NCBI GenBank assembly: GCA_019096155.1
Contig: JAHCVI010000001.1
Location: 14,657,243 to 14,721,242 of the forward strand
Source of the DNA: Staphylotrichum longicolle
Taxonomy: Eukaryota > Ascomycota > Sordariomycetes > Sordariales > Chaetomiaceae
Reading direction: 5' to 3'
DNA: 64,000 bases
In this document: one piece after another, positions 21,476 to 32,494 of the stretch
Position numbering within the stretch: the first letter of the stretch is position 1
How the letters are laid out: each line of letters opens with the position of its first letter
Position numbers and translations under genes: made by a program
Notes under the pieces: generated by a model
The model's database searches: none
Told to the model about the DNA's origin: nothing
Seen by the model: the letters and a program-made list of their open reading frames with translations, nothing else

Positions 21476-22862
21476 ATGGCATCCCGCGGCTCAGGCAACT
21501 CACCACACTCGGCACCCTCAGCCACCACCACCACCACCACGGGCACCAACCGCGAAAGCTACCTGAGCCGCAAGAAGAAGGAGATTGTAGATAGATCTAT
21601 GGCTCTGTTTCAGGCTAATTTGGATCGATGTCTTGATAACTCAGCTGCTGCGTCCACTGCTGCTGCCGGTGGTGGGGGTGGTCGGGCCGGGGTGGTCGGG
21701 GGCAGGGTGAGGGTGAAGAGGGGTCGCGAGCCTGAGGAGGATGAGGGCGTGGTTGGTGTAGGAGGCTCTGGGGGCGTGCTAGGCGAAGCGAAGAGGAAGA
21801 AGGCGAACCCCCGTGCGAGCCCCGGGAAAAGGTTTGCGTGCCCGTTCAGCAGGCACGACCCGGCCAAGTACAAGAGCGTCAAGACGTGCTGCGGGCCAGG
21901 TTGGGATACCGTCCATCGGGTCAAGTATGTCATCTCATTGCCTTTCTGCTTGAGCGCTGTGCTGATTTGTGTGTAGGGAGCATGTCTACCGCAACCACTC
22001 GCTCAAGAACTTTTGCCCTCGGTGCTTCGAGCACTTTGACAAGCCCGCGGAGCTCAAAACCCATCAGCGTGCCGATGTCCCCTGCAAGCTCCAGGAGCGT
22101 GCATCGAACGCCATCACCGACGAGCAGGAGACGAAGCTCCGTGCCCGCGCCAAGTCGCACTCCTCGGAGGAGGCCAAGTGGGAGGAGATGTACCAGATCA
22201 TCTTCCCCGACGAGAAGGTCCCGTCGCCTTGTATGCCACAGCCCTTCCCCCCTCCCCACAGCCCCGCTGCAGCGCAGCTGACAACATCCACAGACTACGA
22301 CTCGGACCGTCCCGCCTCGCCCAAGCCCGAAAAGTCCCGCTTCCAGACCATGGACGAGTGCAGGAACTACCTCCGCACCGAGATCCCGCGTCTCGTCCGT
22401 CCGGCCGTCGAGCAGTACGTCAGCACCCTCCTCGAGGAGGTCCAGGAGCAGGTCAACCGCAAGACGGTCGAGATGATCCACGACATCGAGGCCCAGGTGC
22501 TTCGTACGTTTCTCTTCCAGGAAGAGCAGTCGTCGCTGTCGGCCGCTGCCGCCGCTGGCACGGCGTCGTTCACGGGTCAGGGCCTGTCGACGAGCATGGC
22601 GGCTGCGCCCAGCCCGCCGCCCAGCCCCACCCCGGGGCCGGGGATTGCCAAGGTGTCGGAGATGCTGGAGGAGTTGAGGGGAGATGCGATTGCGAGCGAG
22701 CTGTGTGAGACGCTGCGGTTTGACCTGGAGGATCTTTTCGCGGGTAGTGCTCAGGAGTATGGGATGGGGTGTGAGAATTACAGTATGGATTCGGGGTATT
22801 ATACGTCGGCGTCGAATAGCGGGTATGGGATGGGTGGTCCGAGCTACTTGCCCAGGCCCTGA
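21476..22862 (+). CDS. C2H2-type zinc-finger-like protein
   Basis: Three exons (21476-21924, 21977-22230, 22294-22862) give 423 aa. The Thr/Gly-rich N-terminus carries SYLSRKKKEIVDRSMALFQ and a basic stretch. It is followed by FACPFSRHDPAKYKSVKTCC, GWDTVHRVKEHVYRNH and CPRCFEHFDKPAELKTHQRA, a divergent pair of C2H2 modules common in fungal proteins of unknown role. The middle is helical (YLRTEIPRLVRPAVEQYVST) and the C-terminus is Gly/Tyr/Ser-rich. Intron 2 is 63 nt, so the frame stays open through it; GTATGC donor and CACAG acceptor support removal. Such proteins are often near HET or NLR genes; DNA binding is plausible but unproved. Confidence 0.82.
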
Positions 22863-22959
22863 TGATTGTAGGACTTATTGTACGGTTCTTTGTGTATTCC
22901 TTTTGTACTTGTTTCTCAACGCTAGCTCGATTTATCCCCAACATTCACCTTTGGCTTCT

Positions 22960-24867
22960 TTAGGAATGGGCAGGTTGTCTGTGTTGATGCACCTCAAACC
23001 ATGCATCCCGAGGTTGCCACCCAAGCTTTTTCTCTTGAATCTTGCACCTTTGGCAAAGCCAAGACAGCTTGAATGGCTTGCAGCGCCTGCACCGTTCCCC
23101 CGATTCAACTCCAGACTCGCTCGACGCAGGTGTTGCTGTCCCAGCCGCAATGCGTGGACCACAGTCTTTGCAAAACCTCACCCGGATGCACCCACGACAC
23201 ATCTTGCCCTCGACGCTGTTCAGGATCCTCCGGGCACGGATCGCCTCCTCTTCCGCCTGCTGCTGCAGACCCCACTCCACTAGCCAGCGGTTCAGAGTTG
23301 CCGACATGATGCCTGCCCTGGTACGGCACTCTCTGTCGCCCTTTTCCAGCTTGAGGATGGCGCCCTGCATCGACGCGCAGCACTTGGCGAACTGGTCTGC
23401 AGCACAGGCCAGATTGCCCGCGCGGCTCACTTGTTGCCGGTACATCTCGGCAACGGTCTTGGAGGCGAAGGCAAAGGCCTCTGTCTCGAGCGTCCAGCGG
23501 GCGCGGGCGGGCTCTGCAAGATGGCTATGCCCCGCAGCCGTGTCCCGCAGCTTCACGCCCATGTCAATGGCGATCAAGGGGCGGTCGAGGACGTAGTACG
23601 CCGCATACGCATAGGCGTAGGCGACGGCTATGGCTGGTCTGCTTCTCTCGGCGTGCCCGTCGTAGGTCTTGTGCCAGACGAACTCGAATTTCCCGAGCAG
23701 GGCTTCCCGCACCAGGTAGGGCGTGTCGAAGAACTTGCAGTAGTACGAGGCCATCTCGAGGACCATGATGTTCTCGTCCCCGATCAGCTCGCCCATGGTC
23801 CGAATGGCCTTGAGGTACCCGATTCTCAGGGCATTCCGCAGATCTCCTGGAACCATCGCACTGAGAGAAGCGGCGATGAGAGCGGCAGGGTCGTTTTCTG
23901 GGCGACATGCCTTGACCAGGGACAGCAGCCGCCTGACTGCGTTGGCCTGGGGAATGTGTGTGTCAACACCGAGCAGGCGGAGGCACAACCGCCAGAACGA
24001 AACCATGAACGCTGGGTGGCGGTGCTCAACGAGATTTCCGAGCTCTTGAAAAAGTTGCTCCAATGTGGCCTCCGCCTTCCCCTGCTGACCGGCCCTCACG
24101 AGCAAGGCGACGCTGTGGCATCGATCTGAGATGGAACGCCACTGATAATACAGTGGGGATTGGTCGTTTCCGCCCGGGCCCAAGAAGCTGGTGGTGCTGG
24201 CGGACCAGCCTTTGTTTCTGGTGTCGAAAATGCCGCGAATGAAGCAGTCCACGGCGTGCAAGAGGTGCTCATGGTGGGTAAACCGCTCCACCTCAAGAGG
24301 GTAGGGAACGCTCAGGAACATGTGCCAATGCAGATCGAAATCATCCACCTTGATGATGGGCCCAGCGACAATTTCTGCTGAGCGTTCTGGGGTGCTCTTA
24401 TTTCGGGTCTGCTTGCCCACTTGCGAGCTCTTGCGCTTGGGGTAGCGTCTCTTGTAAGAACTCTCGCTACCGTAGTCTGCGTTAGCTGATGTGTGACTTC
24501 TTAGACGTCGGGTTGGATCGCGGGATAATCCATGAAAGGTGAACGCAAGTGAAACCTACCCGCCATCAAACTGGTAGACGCAAGCCATGACCTCCCTCAC
24601 GTGCCTCAAGGGGTATGCCTTTGAAATGTACAGCTCGTTTATCTTGGAATGCATCCAGTTCCATCTCGGATCTCGTCGATCCACCGGGTCCCTAAGCCGA
24701 GACGGTGGCCTGGATGGTATCGTCTCGGCTGCTGTTCGCTTTGTGCTTTTCCCAGCTGGAGGTCGTTGGAAACCTGTGAACGCCGGTTGGTGCAAAGCAG
24801 CGTTCAGGTCGGCGTTGGCACCGGCATCGGCACCCATTGAACCCAACCCTGACATTGTGGAGCACAA
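22960..24867 (-). CDS. Clr5-domain protein with helical repeat region
   Basis: Exons 24560-24867 and 22960-24466 give 604 aa. The N-terminus contains WNWMHSKINELYISKAYPL and VREVMACVYQF, a Clr5-domain pattern (named after S. pombe clr5, heterochromatin silencing). The intron has a GTAGGT donor and a GCTAAC branch; the acceptor CTACGGTAG restores the frame, whereas the nearer GCAG would introduce a stop. A basic linker (YKRRYPKRKS) precedes roughly 400 residues of TPR-like helices. The C-terminus has CRGCIRVRFCKDC, CRRC and CQRC cysteine pairs that could bind zinc. It lies tail to tail with the C2H2 gene (97 bp) and diverges from the GTPase gene. The role is probably transcriptional or chromatin-related, inferred only from the domain. 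Confidence 0.78.
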
Positions 24868-25685
24868 GAAGCACGGTTTCGTTGGCGATAGGAGATGCAG
24901 TGAAGCTCATCAGTTATGGACAGGATCCGATTCCGTCAAGGGACCCAGAAAAGATAAGGCGGTAAGGATGATAGGGACGATGGCTTGCCGTGGCGGCCAG
25001 AATGTGAAGAAAAGGGCACAGCTTGGTCGAGTTCCGCCACCGGTCACACTGGCCAACAGTGATGCCACATTTTCATGCCTCAGCCCCTCTGCCTGTCGTC
25101 GACCTCACATGAGGGAAAGTGACCAATCCTGTGTCTGTTCACTAAAGTTCGCAAGCCCACCAACCAATGATGTGAGGGGAGACGGCAACGCCATGCTTGA
25201 GGCAGTGTCACACACTCGATATTATTCTCGCCAGTCTACTGCGTGCTCTGCGAACTTTAATGCACGATTGATGAAGGCAACCAATGCAAGCAGGAGCCTG
25301 CATCTGTTGCCCAACCGGATCCAGGTTTCGGTTTCGCGTCACGGGCATGGCACCAGCAACAGGTGCTCACGCGTTCCAGGTTACCAACCAGACCAGGACA
25401 ATGGAGTCGATGCCTTCACAACCACCTATTCTTGGCCTGCTCTTACCGAAAAAACACGGTGGGAAAGGCAGGCATGGCTGCCCAAAAGCTTGGCCCCCTG
25501 AACGCCGAGAATGTTATATAAGAGGGTCTCTCTCGTCCATCTTGACCAAGCTCCGGACAGTTCACAACCTTTATCTTCCCTTTCCTGATTTCCTGCCACC
25601 ACGCAAACAGAAATCATTTGTTTCAGCTTCCTGTGTGCATACACCATCTTCCAATACGGACGCCGCCATCCTTTCCGAACCCGCC
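24868..25685. other. divergent promoter region, Clr5 protein / GTPase
   Basis: 818 bp. Contains a TATATAAG box on the plus strand and a C/T-rich leader before the GTPase ATG. No other element was recognised. Confidence 0.5.
25515..25522 (+). promoter_or_regulatory. TATA box of the GTPase gene
   Basis: TATATAAG, 164 bp before the ATG at 25686, followed by a pyrimidine-rich leader; this also supports rejecting the more upstream in-frame Met at 25284. Confidence 0.5.
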
Positions 25686-27169
25686 ATGGCCCGTTCCCCT
25701 GCCGCTGCCAATCACGAGGCTACCCCAGCCCTGGATGCCATGTCCCTGCCCAGCGTGACCGGCATTTCGAACAAGACCAACCCTCCGTTGCCCCATGGCG
25801 TGCCTGTTAAGCACAAGGCCAACCACTCGGATACCAGCATTGACGATGGCATGGATCACAACATCAACGCCACCTCCTGCGAGGATGCCAACGACGTGGA
25901 CGCAGCCCAGGACACAGACGTGGGCGTAGACACGGACACCGACATGGAGTCGGACTCGGACTCGAACTTGCATGCAACGTCGAATGACAAGAATGGGGCA
26001 ACCATTGACATCCCTTCGGATGGCGAGCGGCCAGGGAGTTGGCGCATGGGTCTCTACTCCAACTTGAAGCAGCTCGTGAGAGAAGCAAAAGGTGCAGCTT
26101 CAAAGCCCGTCGTCCGGTTCATCAGAAAATAGTCAGGCGAGCCCTTGTTTCCGCCAACCCTGCTGCTTTTGACTGACATTTTGCTCACAGTCTTCGGGGT
26201 ACCAAGCTCATTCTCGTTGTCGGACAGACTGGGACTGGCAAATCAACCCTCCTCAGGGAGCTCACAGGTCTGGACCTAGCCGTCGGGCACACCCATAATT
26301 CCGGTTAGTATAAGCAAACCTACAGTTACCACAGTGCGTCAATGGGGAAGAGCTGACTTGTGTGGATCATAGGCACAAAAGCTTACGAAGTCTGCCCGGC
26401 TGTTATTGATGGCGAGCAGTATCTGTTCGTGGACACAGCCGGGTTTGGCGCCGCAGACTTGAAAGACATGGACAGCTTCTACGACACAATGAGCTGCCTG
26501 GATGCCCTGGGTCCGTTCACGACGTTCGCGGGCATCCTTTTCGTCTACGGGGGCACCCAGCCCCGGATGACAGGTTCTGACCTCACCGCGATTCGGTGGG
26601 CCAAGTGCTTCTGTGGACCCGAGTTTTACAAGCACATCACCATCGTCAGCAGCCGATGGGACGCTTTCAAGCCCGATGAATTCAACAAAAGATGGAACAC
26701 CTTTCTGGGACTGATCAATGGCGATCCAAACGTTGTGGACATGCTCAACCCAGCAGGCCACAGTGCTATGAAAGAACGCTACCATGGAGGTGCTGTCTAC
26801 AATCACGGTCTCATTACCGGCAGTTCTAGCACGGGCGTGATGTCGACGGAATGCTTGACAGTGGATCACCACGCTGCGGAACGGGCGTCGTATGCAAGAG
26901 CCATGATCAAAGAACGTTACAGCACTCCACCGAAAGTCAAGCCGCAGGTTGTCCGCGAGCTGGAACAGGGCATCTTGTGGTACAACACCGAGGCTGCCAA
27001 GGTTTTGAAGTACGCCCACCGCACACTCAGCTTCAGCATCCGCAACGACTTTCTCACGGTCACAATTGTGAAGGATGAAGAGCGGTGGCGCGAGCTTGGG
27101 AGCAGGCATGAGTCGAAGGGGGCTCGGGAACCGCTTCACACCTGCTACCTGCCCCTCTTTGTGCGTTGA
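25686..27169 (+). CDS. P-loop GTPase-like protein (fungal G-domain family)
   Basis: Exons 25686-26131, 26191-26303 and 26373-27169 give 451 aa. The N-terminal 120 residues are disordered and Asp/Ser-rich. The P-loop GQTGTGKST is in exon 2 and the G3-like DTAGFG in exon 3. A later ITIVSSRWD occupies the NKxD position without matching it, so nucleotide specificity is uncertain. Intron 1 uses a GTCAGG donor and CTGAC branch and joins the frame at KYLRGTKLILVVG; intron 2 uses GTTAGT. After the stop at 27169 a +1 frame continues with TDDSEESWTPKNQRSWFQRV and a tail ending near 27409, so one or two lost bases probably shorten the C-terminus. Such AIG1-like proteins are expanded near fungal allorecognition genes. 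Confidence 0.75.
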
Positions 27170-27409
27170 CGGACGACTCGGAGGAGTCTTGGACCCCCAA
27201 AAACCAACGTTCGTGGTTTCAACGAGTCTTTGACTGGCTCGAAGCCGCGGATGCAGCCAACTTCTTCGCCAGGCTCGAGCCGGTTCGCAGTCGCAGCCAG
27301 GGCGGAGCGCTTGGGTCAACATGGTCGGGAAGCTGCGCGGTTGGTGGTCAGGCTCTTCAAAGGAGGGTGCCGATGCATCTTGAAGCTTCCTCCTGGACTG
27401 TTCGGATGA

Positions 27410-29183
27410 TGCGCACACTGGGAACTCTCTGTCGAGGCGAATGCTCGATTCAGATCTCTTGCGTCCTCTGCTTGCTTCTTCCCCCACTGTCCTTACCGAG
27501 AATGCTTTATCCTGCTAGACGGTTCATGTTTCCACTTTCCTTTGTCTTGTTGACCTCAATTTGGTCCACGCTCATTTTCAGCCTCAGAGAACATGTTTGG
27601 GCAAATTGCAGAGCAAATGCAGGGGGCAACAAAGGGGGACCTACGTAGGGACACTCATTGTGACATTGGGATCTCATCCTAAGAACAATCTGCAACCCTT
27701 AAGACTATTCACATCTCACAAAGAAGTACATGTCACAGTGTCTGCAATGCCAGGTCAGTGGGTTACGCGCCGAGGCTGATCCTCGACGGCGAGACGGAAC
27801 CCCCTGCTCAAGATCTCCTTCCCATATTCACCCAAGCAGCATCTTGCCATCATACTCACCTCCGTTCCTCACTCAACCATGCCATACAACATGGAATTCC
27901 AGATGACACGACCACTCTCACAGCCCTCCACTCCAACCTCCCCATACGCTTCCCCCTCCGCGCAAAGTTCAACCCCGCCTCCCGGCACTGGGCCGACATC
28001 CTCCCCTGGGCCCAAACCACGACGGAGAAAACCACACGGGCTATGCTAGAATCCATCAGCAGAGAAGCACCGCATATCTCAGAAGCCATCTAGCTCAATG
28101 CAGTACGCTCTCATCGGCTCCCACCTGTTTCTCCCAGACGCAGAAGAACAGGCGCGGGGTGGCTTCTCCCAGGCCGAATTCATGAAAGTATCAAGCGTGG
28201 CGGGCTGTGTCATGAGCTGAGAGGCAGGCGGATGGATGACATGGTGGCGAATCAGTATCGGAGGTTCAGGGATAAGGGGCCGCGGCCGTGCTTTGCGGAT
28301 AGTTTGCATCCGCCAGTGTATGAGGATGGGGTGAGGATGGGGAGGTCGAGGGACGGGGTGCCGCATCCGGATGAGCTGGTGGTCTGGGGTGGGTTGGGTG
28401 AAAGGGGGGCAGGGGCGAAGAAGGAGGAGGAAGATGGGTTTATGGGAGGTGAAGAAGAGTAACGGTTAGCTTCCTCAAACCCAAGTTTTCGCGGTGGGTT
28501 GTGGTATTGTACCCCTGGCTTGCACAAACTGCACACCTCAGCAAACCGAGAGGGGGTTCGCGGAATCAGTGTAAGTGTTTACCTCTACAGGTCAACTTGT
28601 GCTTGAGCATGCCGAGGCAAGCGGTTATTGTCGCCGCTTTGGTTGTGTGGCAGTGGGTGTTCCTCTTCCTCTTCCAGCATGCTGCCCCTGTCTAAGAGGG
28701 GCCAACAAAAGGCGATGCAAAAAGATACGGAATCCTAGCGGAGCGCCTTAAAAGCGCCGATCGCGACCCGGTTGTTGGGAAGCAGAAGAGCAGGATGAAT
28801 TGGATATTGGATATGTCCCACCGCAGATGGCAGCACCACCTATTTCTACTCGAAAGGTACCGGAGTTGTTCGACGGAGAAGATTTGGCAGCCATCATAAT
28901 CTAAAGCAAATGTTCCGACCGCCAGCTTGTTGTTGCATGTCTGAAAAGCTCCAGAGCCTTGTGGTTGTTGATTTGCGGCACCAGCCCCCTCGCCCGAACA
29001 CAATACCAAGCCTGCCTAACTCTTTCCGGCGCCAGACTTTTCAGCCTCTCGCAATAGCTTCATGTGGGTTGCCTTGGCAAGGCTCTCCCAAGGGACACTT
29101 CAAATACGGCACGATGCCGTCTTTCGCTCATCTGCTCAGAGTCTTCAATGACGTGTTTTCATGTCTGGTATTGATCCGGTGCC
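27410..29183. other. intergenic region with unidentified broken ORFs
   Basis: 1.77 kb. Plus-strand pieces at 27758-28093, 28099-28221 and 28232-28462 lie in successive frames with protein-like composition, for example FPLRAKFNPASRHWADILP and PRPCFADSLHPPVYEDG. They may be one decayed or indel-broken gene of unrecognised family. The rest holds the promoter of the 29.2 kb gene. No repeat or RNA gene was seen. Confidence 0.35.
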
Positions 29184-31076
29184 ATGTCTCAATCATACGA
29201 CGACGCGGGCGAGGACGCCGTCTTCGTGGGTTTCTGGGTTGACCACGGCCGAGGCAGCAACTTCCTGGGCGCAACTCTCACACTGCAAGCGCGCCACGCA
29301 GTTGTCCTCTTGGCATTCCTGGCCGTCCTCGTGACGTTCGCGGCAACCCGGAGCTGGCTGTTCTGGCGCTTTCTCTTGCACAACCTCATCAGCGGCGAAG
29401 CCGAAGCGGCGTCTGCTCCGGCTCGTCTCCGCCAGAAAGTCATCATACGCAATGTCGTCACCCCCAGCGCTGCTCTTTGGAGCCTCCTCTCGACGGATCC
29501 TCTGAAGCCAAACACTCGCAAAGATTCACAGAGGGGCTTCTTCCTAGGCCTCTTCGCTGCTGGCCACGTTCTCATCTTTGCTGCAGCCAGTATCCTCACC
29601 TCGCAGGTCATCACGGGCCAGACCGTCGTTTCCAGGGTCACTGAAACATGCGGGCAATGGAGGATCGCCTACGAAGGGGGGGTCATGAATGACGACGTAT
29701 ATTTATTGGGCCGCGAGCTTGATCGCAACGCCACCGTCGATGCCGATAACTACGTACGGAACTGCCACAGCAACCGAGGAACGTCTAGACAAATCATGAG
29801 CTGCAACAAGCTGCTGACGCGCGAGCTTTCCTTTCGCACCGAAACGGGCGCGAGGTGCCCTTTCAAGGACAATGTGTGCCTTACAGGGAACCTGAACCTC
29901 CCTTTTGTCATGGACACGGGCAACATAACGCTCGCCGACCTGGGCATCAACTCCAAGTTTGCACGGGACTTGACTGTGCGACGACGAAGTACCTGCGTAC
30001 CGCTGGATGCGGAACGATTTCGGGTTCCCAACTCTCCGGAACTAGCGAAAACCGCCTTGGTCGCGTTCTCGAGCTACTCTTTCTTGACGATCAACGGCAC
30101 TGCGACAGCTGTGCAGTTACTCACACACCCCAACGTCAGCTTCGATTACGATCTCCATGCCTACTCAATCGTGCCGCCGGCGGGTGTAGAACTCGCGGCA
30201 CCTCTGCAGAAAGATCAAGACGACCACACGGTCAGCCTGGTTCTGCTCTCCGGCACCGGAATCGCCTTCGCTTCGCCAAACGACGATCCGCTTTTCTCAG
30301 CAAATACCAAGAAAACACCAAATTCAACCTTGTACAGAATGGACAGGGCCGTCAACATGATCGGCTGCGACGAGCGGGCCCAGTTCTGCAGCTCTCTTAC
30401 CGGGAGATGCACTTCTTGGGGGGATCTGCTTTCCACTTTCCCTGATGCCATATCCGTGCTTGGCGGGCAAGTCGCTGCGGACGATGCCGTGGACATCTTG
30501 TACTCAACCACGCTGATCCATCTTTCGCTCCAGACGACCTCGCTGCCCGAGAGCGTGAGCGAACGTACGGCCTCCGAGGCCCTGCAGGCCGGTCGCTACC
30601 TCTATCACGGAAAGCAGGGGCGCATTGAGCCCGGGCAGTGGAAGCGCGAGCTCGAGTACTGGTTTGCCGTCGGCCTGGCACGCCTCCAGCTGGAAATCTT
30701 CGGGACGGTGGAGAAGCCGCCCGGCGTCAACTCGAACTCGGTTATCAACCGCTGGGACACGGACAAGTTCAAAGCTCTGAAAGTGCTGTGTGGGAGAATC
30801 AAGTTCAGGTCGCCGGGACACACGTCGCTGAGCACGCTGGGGCTCGCGCTCATCCTCGGCGTGTCGGGCGTGCTGGTCCTGCTGAGCTTCGCGGATGTGG
30901 TGGTGCCTTGGCTACTGCGCAGCCGCGGCTATGAGTTCCGGGAATGGGACCAGACGGACATGTTGAAGCTGTTGAAACGGACGTTAGAGGCAGAGAGCTG
31001 TTTGGACACCGTGGCTGACCCCTTTCTCATTACTCGGCCAGAGAAAGGTGTCATTCACGCTACTGTGCCTGCGTGA
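29184..31076 (+). CDS. fungal integral membrane protein of unknown function
   Basis: A single 630-codon exon. Two hydrophobic segments near residues 39-58 (AVVLLAFLAVLVTFAAT) and 117-140 (FFLGLFAAGHVLIFAAAS) are followed by a roughly 400-residue loop. That loop is rich in cysteines and Asn-X-Ser/Thr glycosylation sites, such as NITL, NGTA and NVSF. A third segment lies near 550-578 (LGLALILGVSGVLVLLSF) and a short cytosolic tail follows. The layout suggests an extracytosolic Cys-rich domain held by three helices. Similar proteins are frequent in Sordariomycete accessory regions, but no enzymatic motif is visible and no function is assigned. It overlaps no other credible frame. Confidence 0.8.
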   Translation: MSQSYDDAGEDAVFVGFWVDHGRGSNFLGATLTLQARHAVVLLAFLAVLVTFAATRSWLFWRFLLHNLISGEAEAASAPARLRQKVIIRNVVTPSAALWSLLSTDPLKPNTRKDSQRGFFLGLFAAGHVLIFAAASILTSQVITGQTVVSRVTETCGQWRIAYEGGVMNDDVYLLGRELDRNATVDADNYVRNCHSNRGTSRQIMSCNKLLTRELSFRTETGARCPFKDNVCLTGNLNLPFVMDTGNITLADLGINSKFARDLTVRRRSTCVPLDAERFRVPNSPELAKTALVAFSSYSFLTINGTATAVQLLTHPNVSFDYDLHAYSIVPPAGVELAAPLQKDQDDHTVSLVLLSGTGIAFASPNDDPLFSANTKKTPNSTLYRMDRAVNMIGCDERAQFCSSLTGRCTSWGDLLSTFPDAISVLGGQVAADDAVDILYSTTLIHLSLQTTSLPESVSERTASEALQAGRYLYHGKQGRIEPGQWKRELEYWFAVGLARLQLEIFGTVEKPPGVNSNSVINRWDTDKFKALKVLCGRIKFRSPGHTSLSTLGLALILGVSGVLVLLSFADVVVPWLLRSRGYEFREWDQTDMLKLLKRTLEAESCLDTVADPFLITRPEKGVIHATVPA

Positions 31077-31336
31077 GAGAGGGGGCGTGGTGTAAGATGC
31101 TAGGACATGACTACCGACGAGCCTCGACCAGCTTTGCTAAAAGTTTTCCGGCCCTCATGGACTGATCCCCAGTGAGCAACCTTTTCAAGCATAAGTTAGT
31201 TGCAAGACTGAATAAAGCGAGGACAGCTCGTTCCAGGCTGCCTGAGATGGAGTGAACCTGAAAATCCTGGTCTACCTGAGTCCGTTACCCAGAATTCATC
31301 CTGTGATATACCCCCGGGAGCATCCCTATGAACTTC

Positions 31337-32494
31337 TTACTCCGACTTCGAGTCAAACTCATAGTCTGATGAGGCAGACTCATACTCTTCACTCAACAAG
31401 TATTCGGCAATTCTCTCCACGCCCTGCAGATCCCCTTCCTCCGTGTCCGCCTTCTCCTTGTCAACCCAGCCTTCCGTATGACCACCCCCAAAGTCAATCA
31501 GCCAAGCGTCGTTATTCTTGTCGATGAGGACGTTGTCGGCCGTGGCGTCGCCCCAGATAACCCCTCCTACATGGAGCTGCTGAACAGCTTCTCTAATCTG
31601 GCTCACCCAACGTTCCCTTAGCGCAATTGGCGTGCGGCGCCGATAGATACCATCCAGAATCCCGTCGTTCTCGCGCCGGCAGTTAACGTAAGTAAGCAGT
31701 ATGCCCGCCAACCTGTCGTCCTCCGCTGCCACAACGCCAAGTAAGCGAGCCACGCGGGCCTCAAGCGCCACATCGGACTTGAGAAGCCGGAGATGAGCTT
31801 CCAATTCCTTCTCCAGGGCCATGAACGCCCCAGCACCAAATTCCTTAAAGAAGCAAGTTGTCATGTTGCCTGAACCATCCAAATCGACCAGGACCCGAGT
31901 TGGCTTGTCATCAAGCGCCTGTTCTGGGCGCGGGAAAGAGACTTTGATCGCGGAGGGACTGAAGATCTTGACATATCGTTGAAGCTCCCTTGCGATATCC
32001 GGCTCGACATGACAGAAAGGTTCTGAAAACTCACTCTCCTCATCTGGCATGTGGATGGGAAAGGGCTTGTCGTTTTCTGCTTCGAGCCGACACCAGTGTA
32101 CCTCGGGGAAAAGGTACTCGGACAGCAGCGGCTTCGCTTCGCCGCGTTTAATCATGTCGGGATCAAAGAACGGCGGGACGTCTGGCGCTAGTTTCGAGAA
32201 GATGGGCTCGAACACAGCCATGAGCCAGTCATAAAAGCGGGCTTTGATATCTTCGGGATCTTCGTCCTCCTCTAAACGCCCCCTGTCCCTGAGTGCGGCG
32301 ATGAACTTGAGGTATCGAGAGGTAATGAGAGGCGAGTCGGAAAAAAAGAAAGGCGACAGCTGAATGTGAAACTCTCTGCCGTTGCAGCGAATAAACACAA
32401 CGCAGTCATCACCGGTGTCGTAGTGGATATGGACACTGCCGCGCATCGGCTTTGCCAGGATGCGGCCCGCCTTGACTGTTGGGAGAGAACTCAT
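31337..32494 (-). CDS. atypical protein-kinase-fold protein
   Basis: 385 aa, one exon. The C-terminal half has kinase-like landmarks: FFKEFGAGAF (possible VAIK-like Lys), a following Glu-rich helix (ALEKELEAHLRLL), VIWGDATADNVLID in place of the HRDxxxxN catalytic loop (Asp and Asn kept, His-Arg lost) and WLIDFGGGHTEGWVD with the metal-binding DFG. The N-terminal 180 residues look family-specific and show no known domain. Proteins of this kind are common in Sordariomycetes, often in expanded accessory sets. Catalysis is possible because the Asp, Asn and DFG remain, but the APE segment is not recognisable. Confidence 0.78.
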   Translation of the reverse strand: MSSLPTVKAGRILAKPMRGSVHIHYDTGDDCVVFIRCNGREFHIQLSPFFFSDSPLITSRYLKFIAALRDRGRLEEDEDPEDIKARFYDWLMAVFEPIFSKLAPDVPPFFDPDMIKRGEAKPLLSEYLFPEVHWCRLEAENDKPFPIHMPDEESEFSEPFCHVEPDIARELQRYVKIFSPSAIKVSFPRPEQALDDKPTRVLVDLDGSGNMTTCFFKEFGAGAFMALEKELEAHLRLLKSDVALEARVARLLGVVAAEDDRLAGILLTYVNCRRENDGILDGIYRRRTPIALRERWVSQIREAVQQLHVGGVIWGDATADNVLIDKNNDAWLIDFGGGHTEGWVDKEKADTEEGDLQGVERIAEYLLSEEYESASSDYEFDSKSE

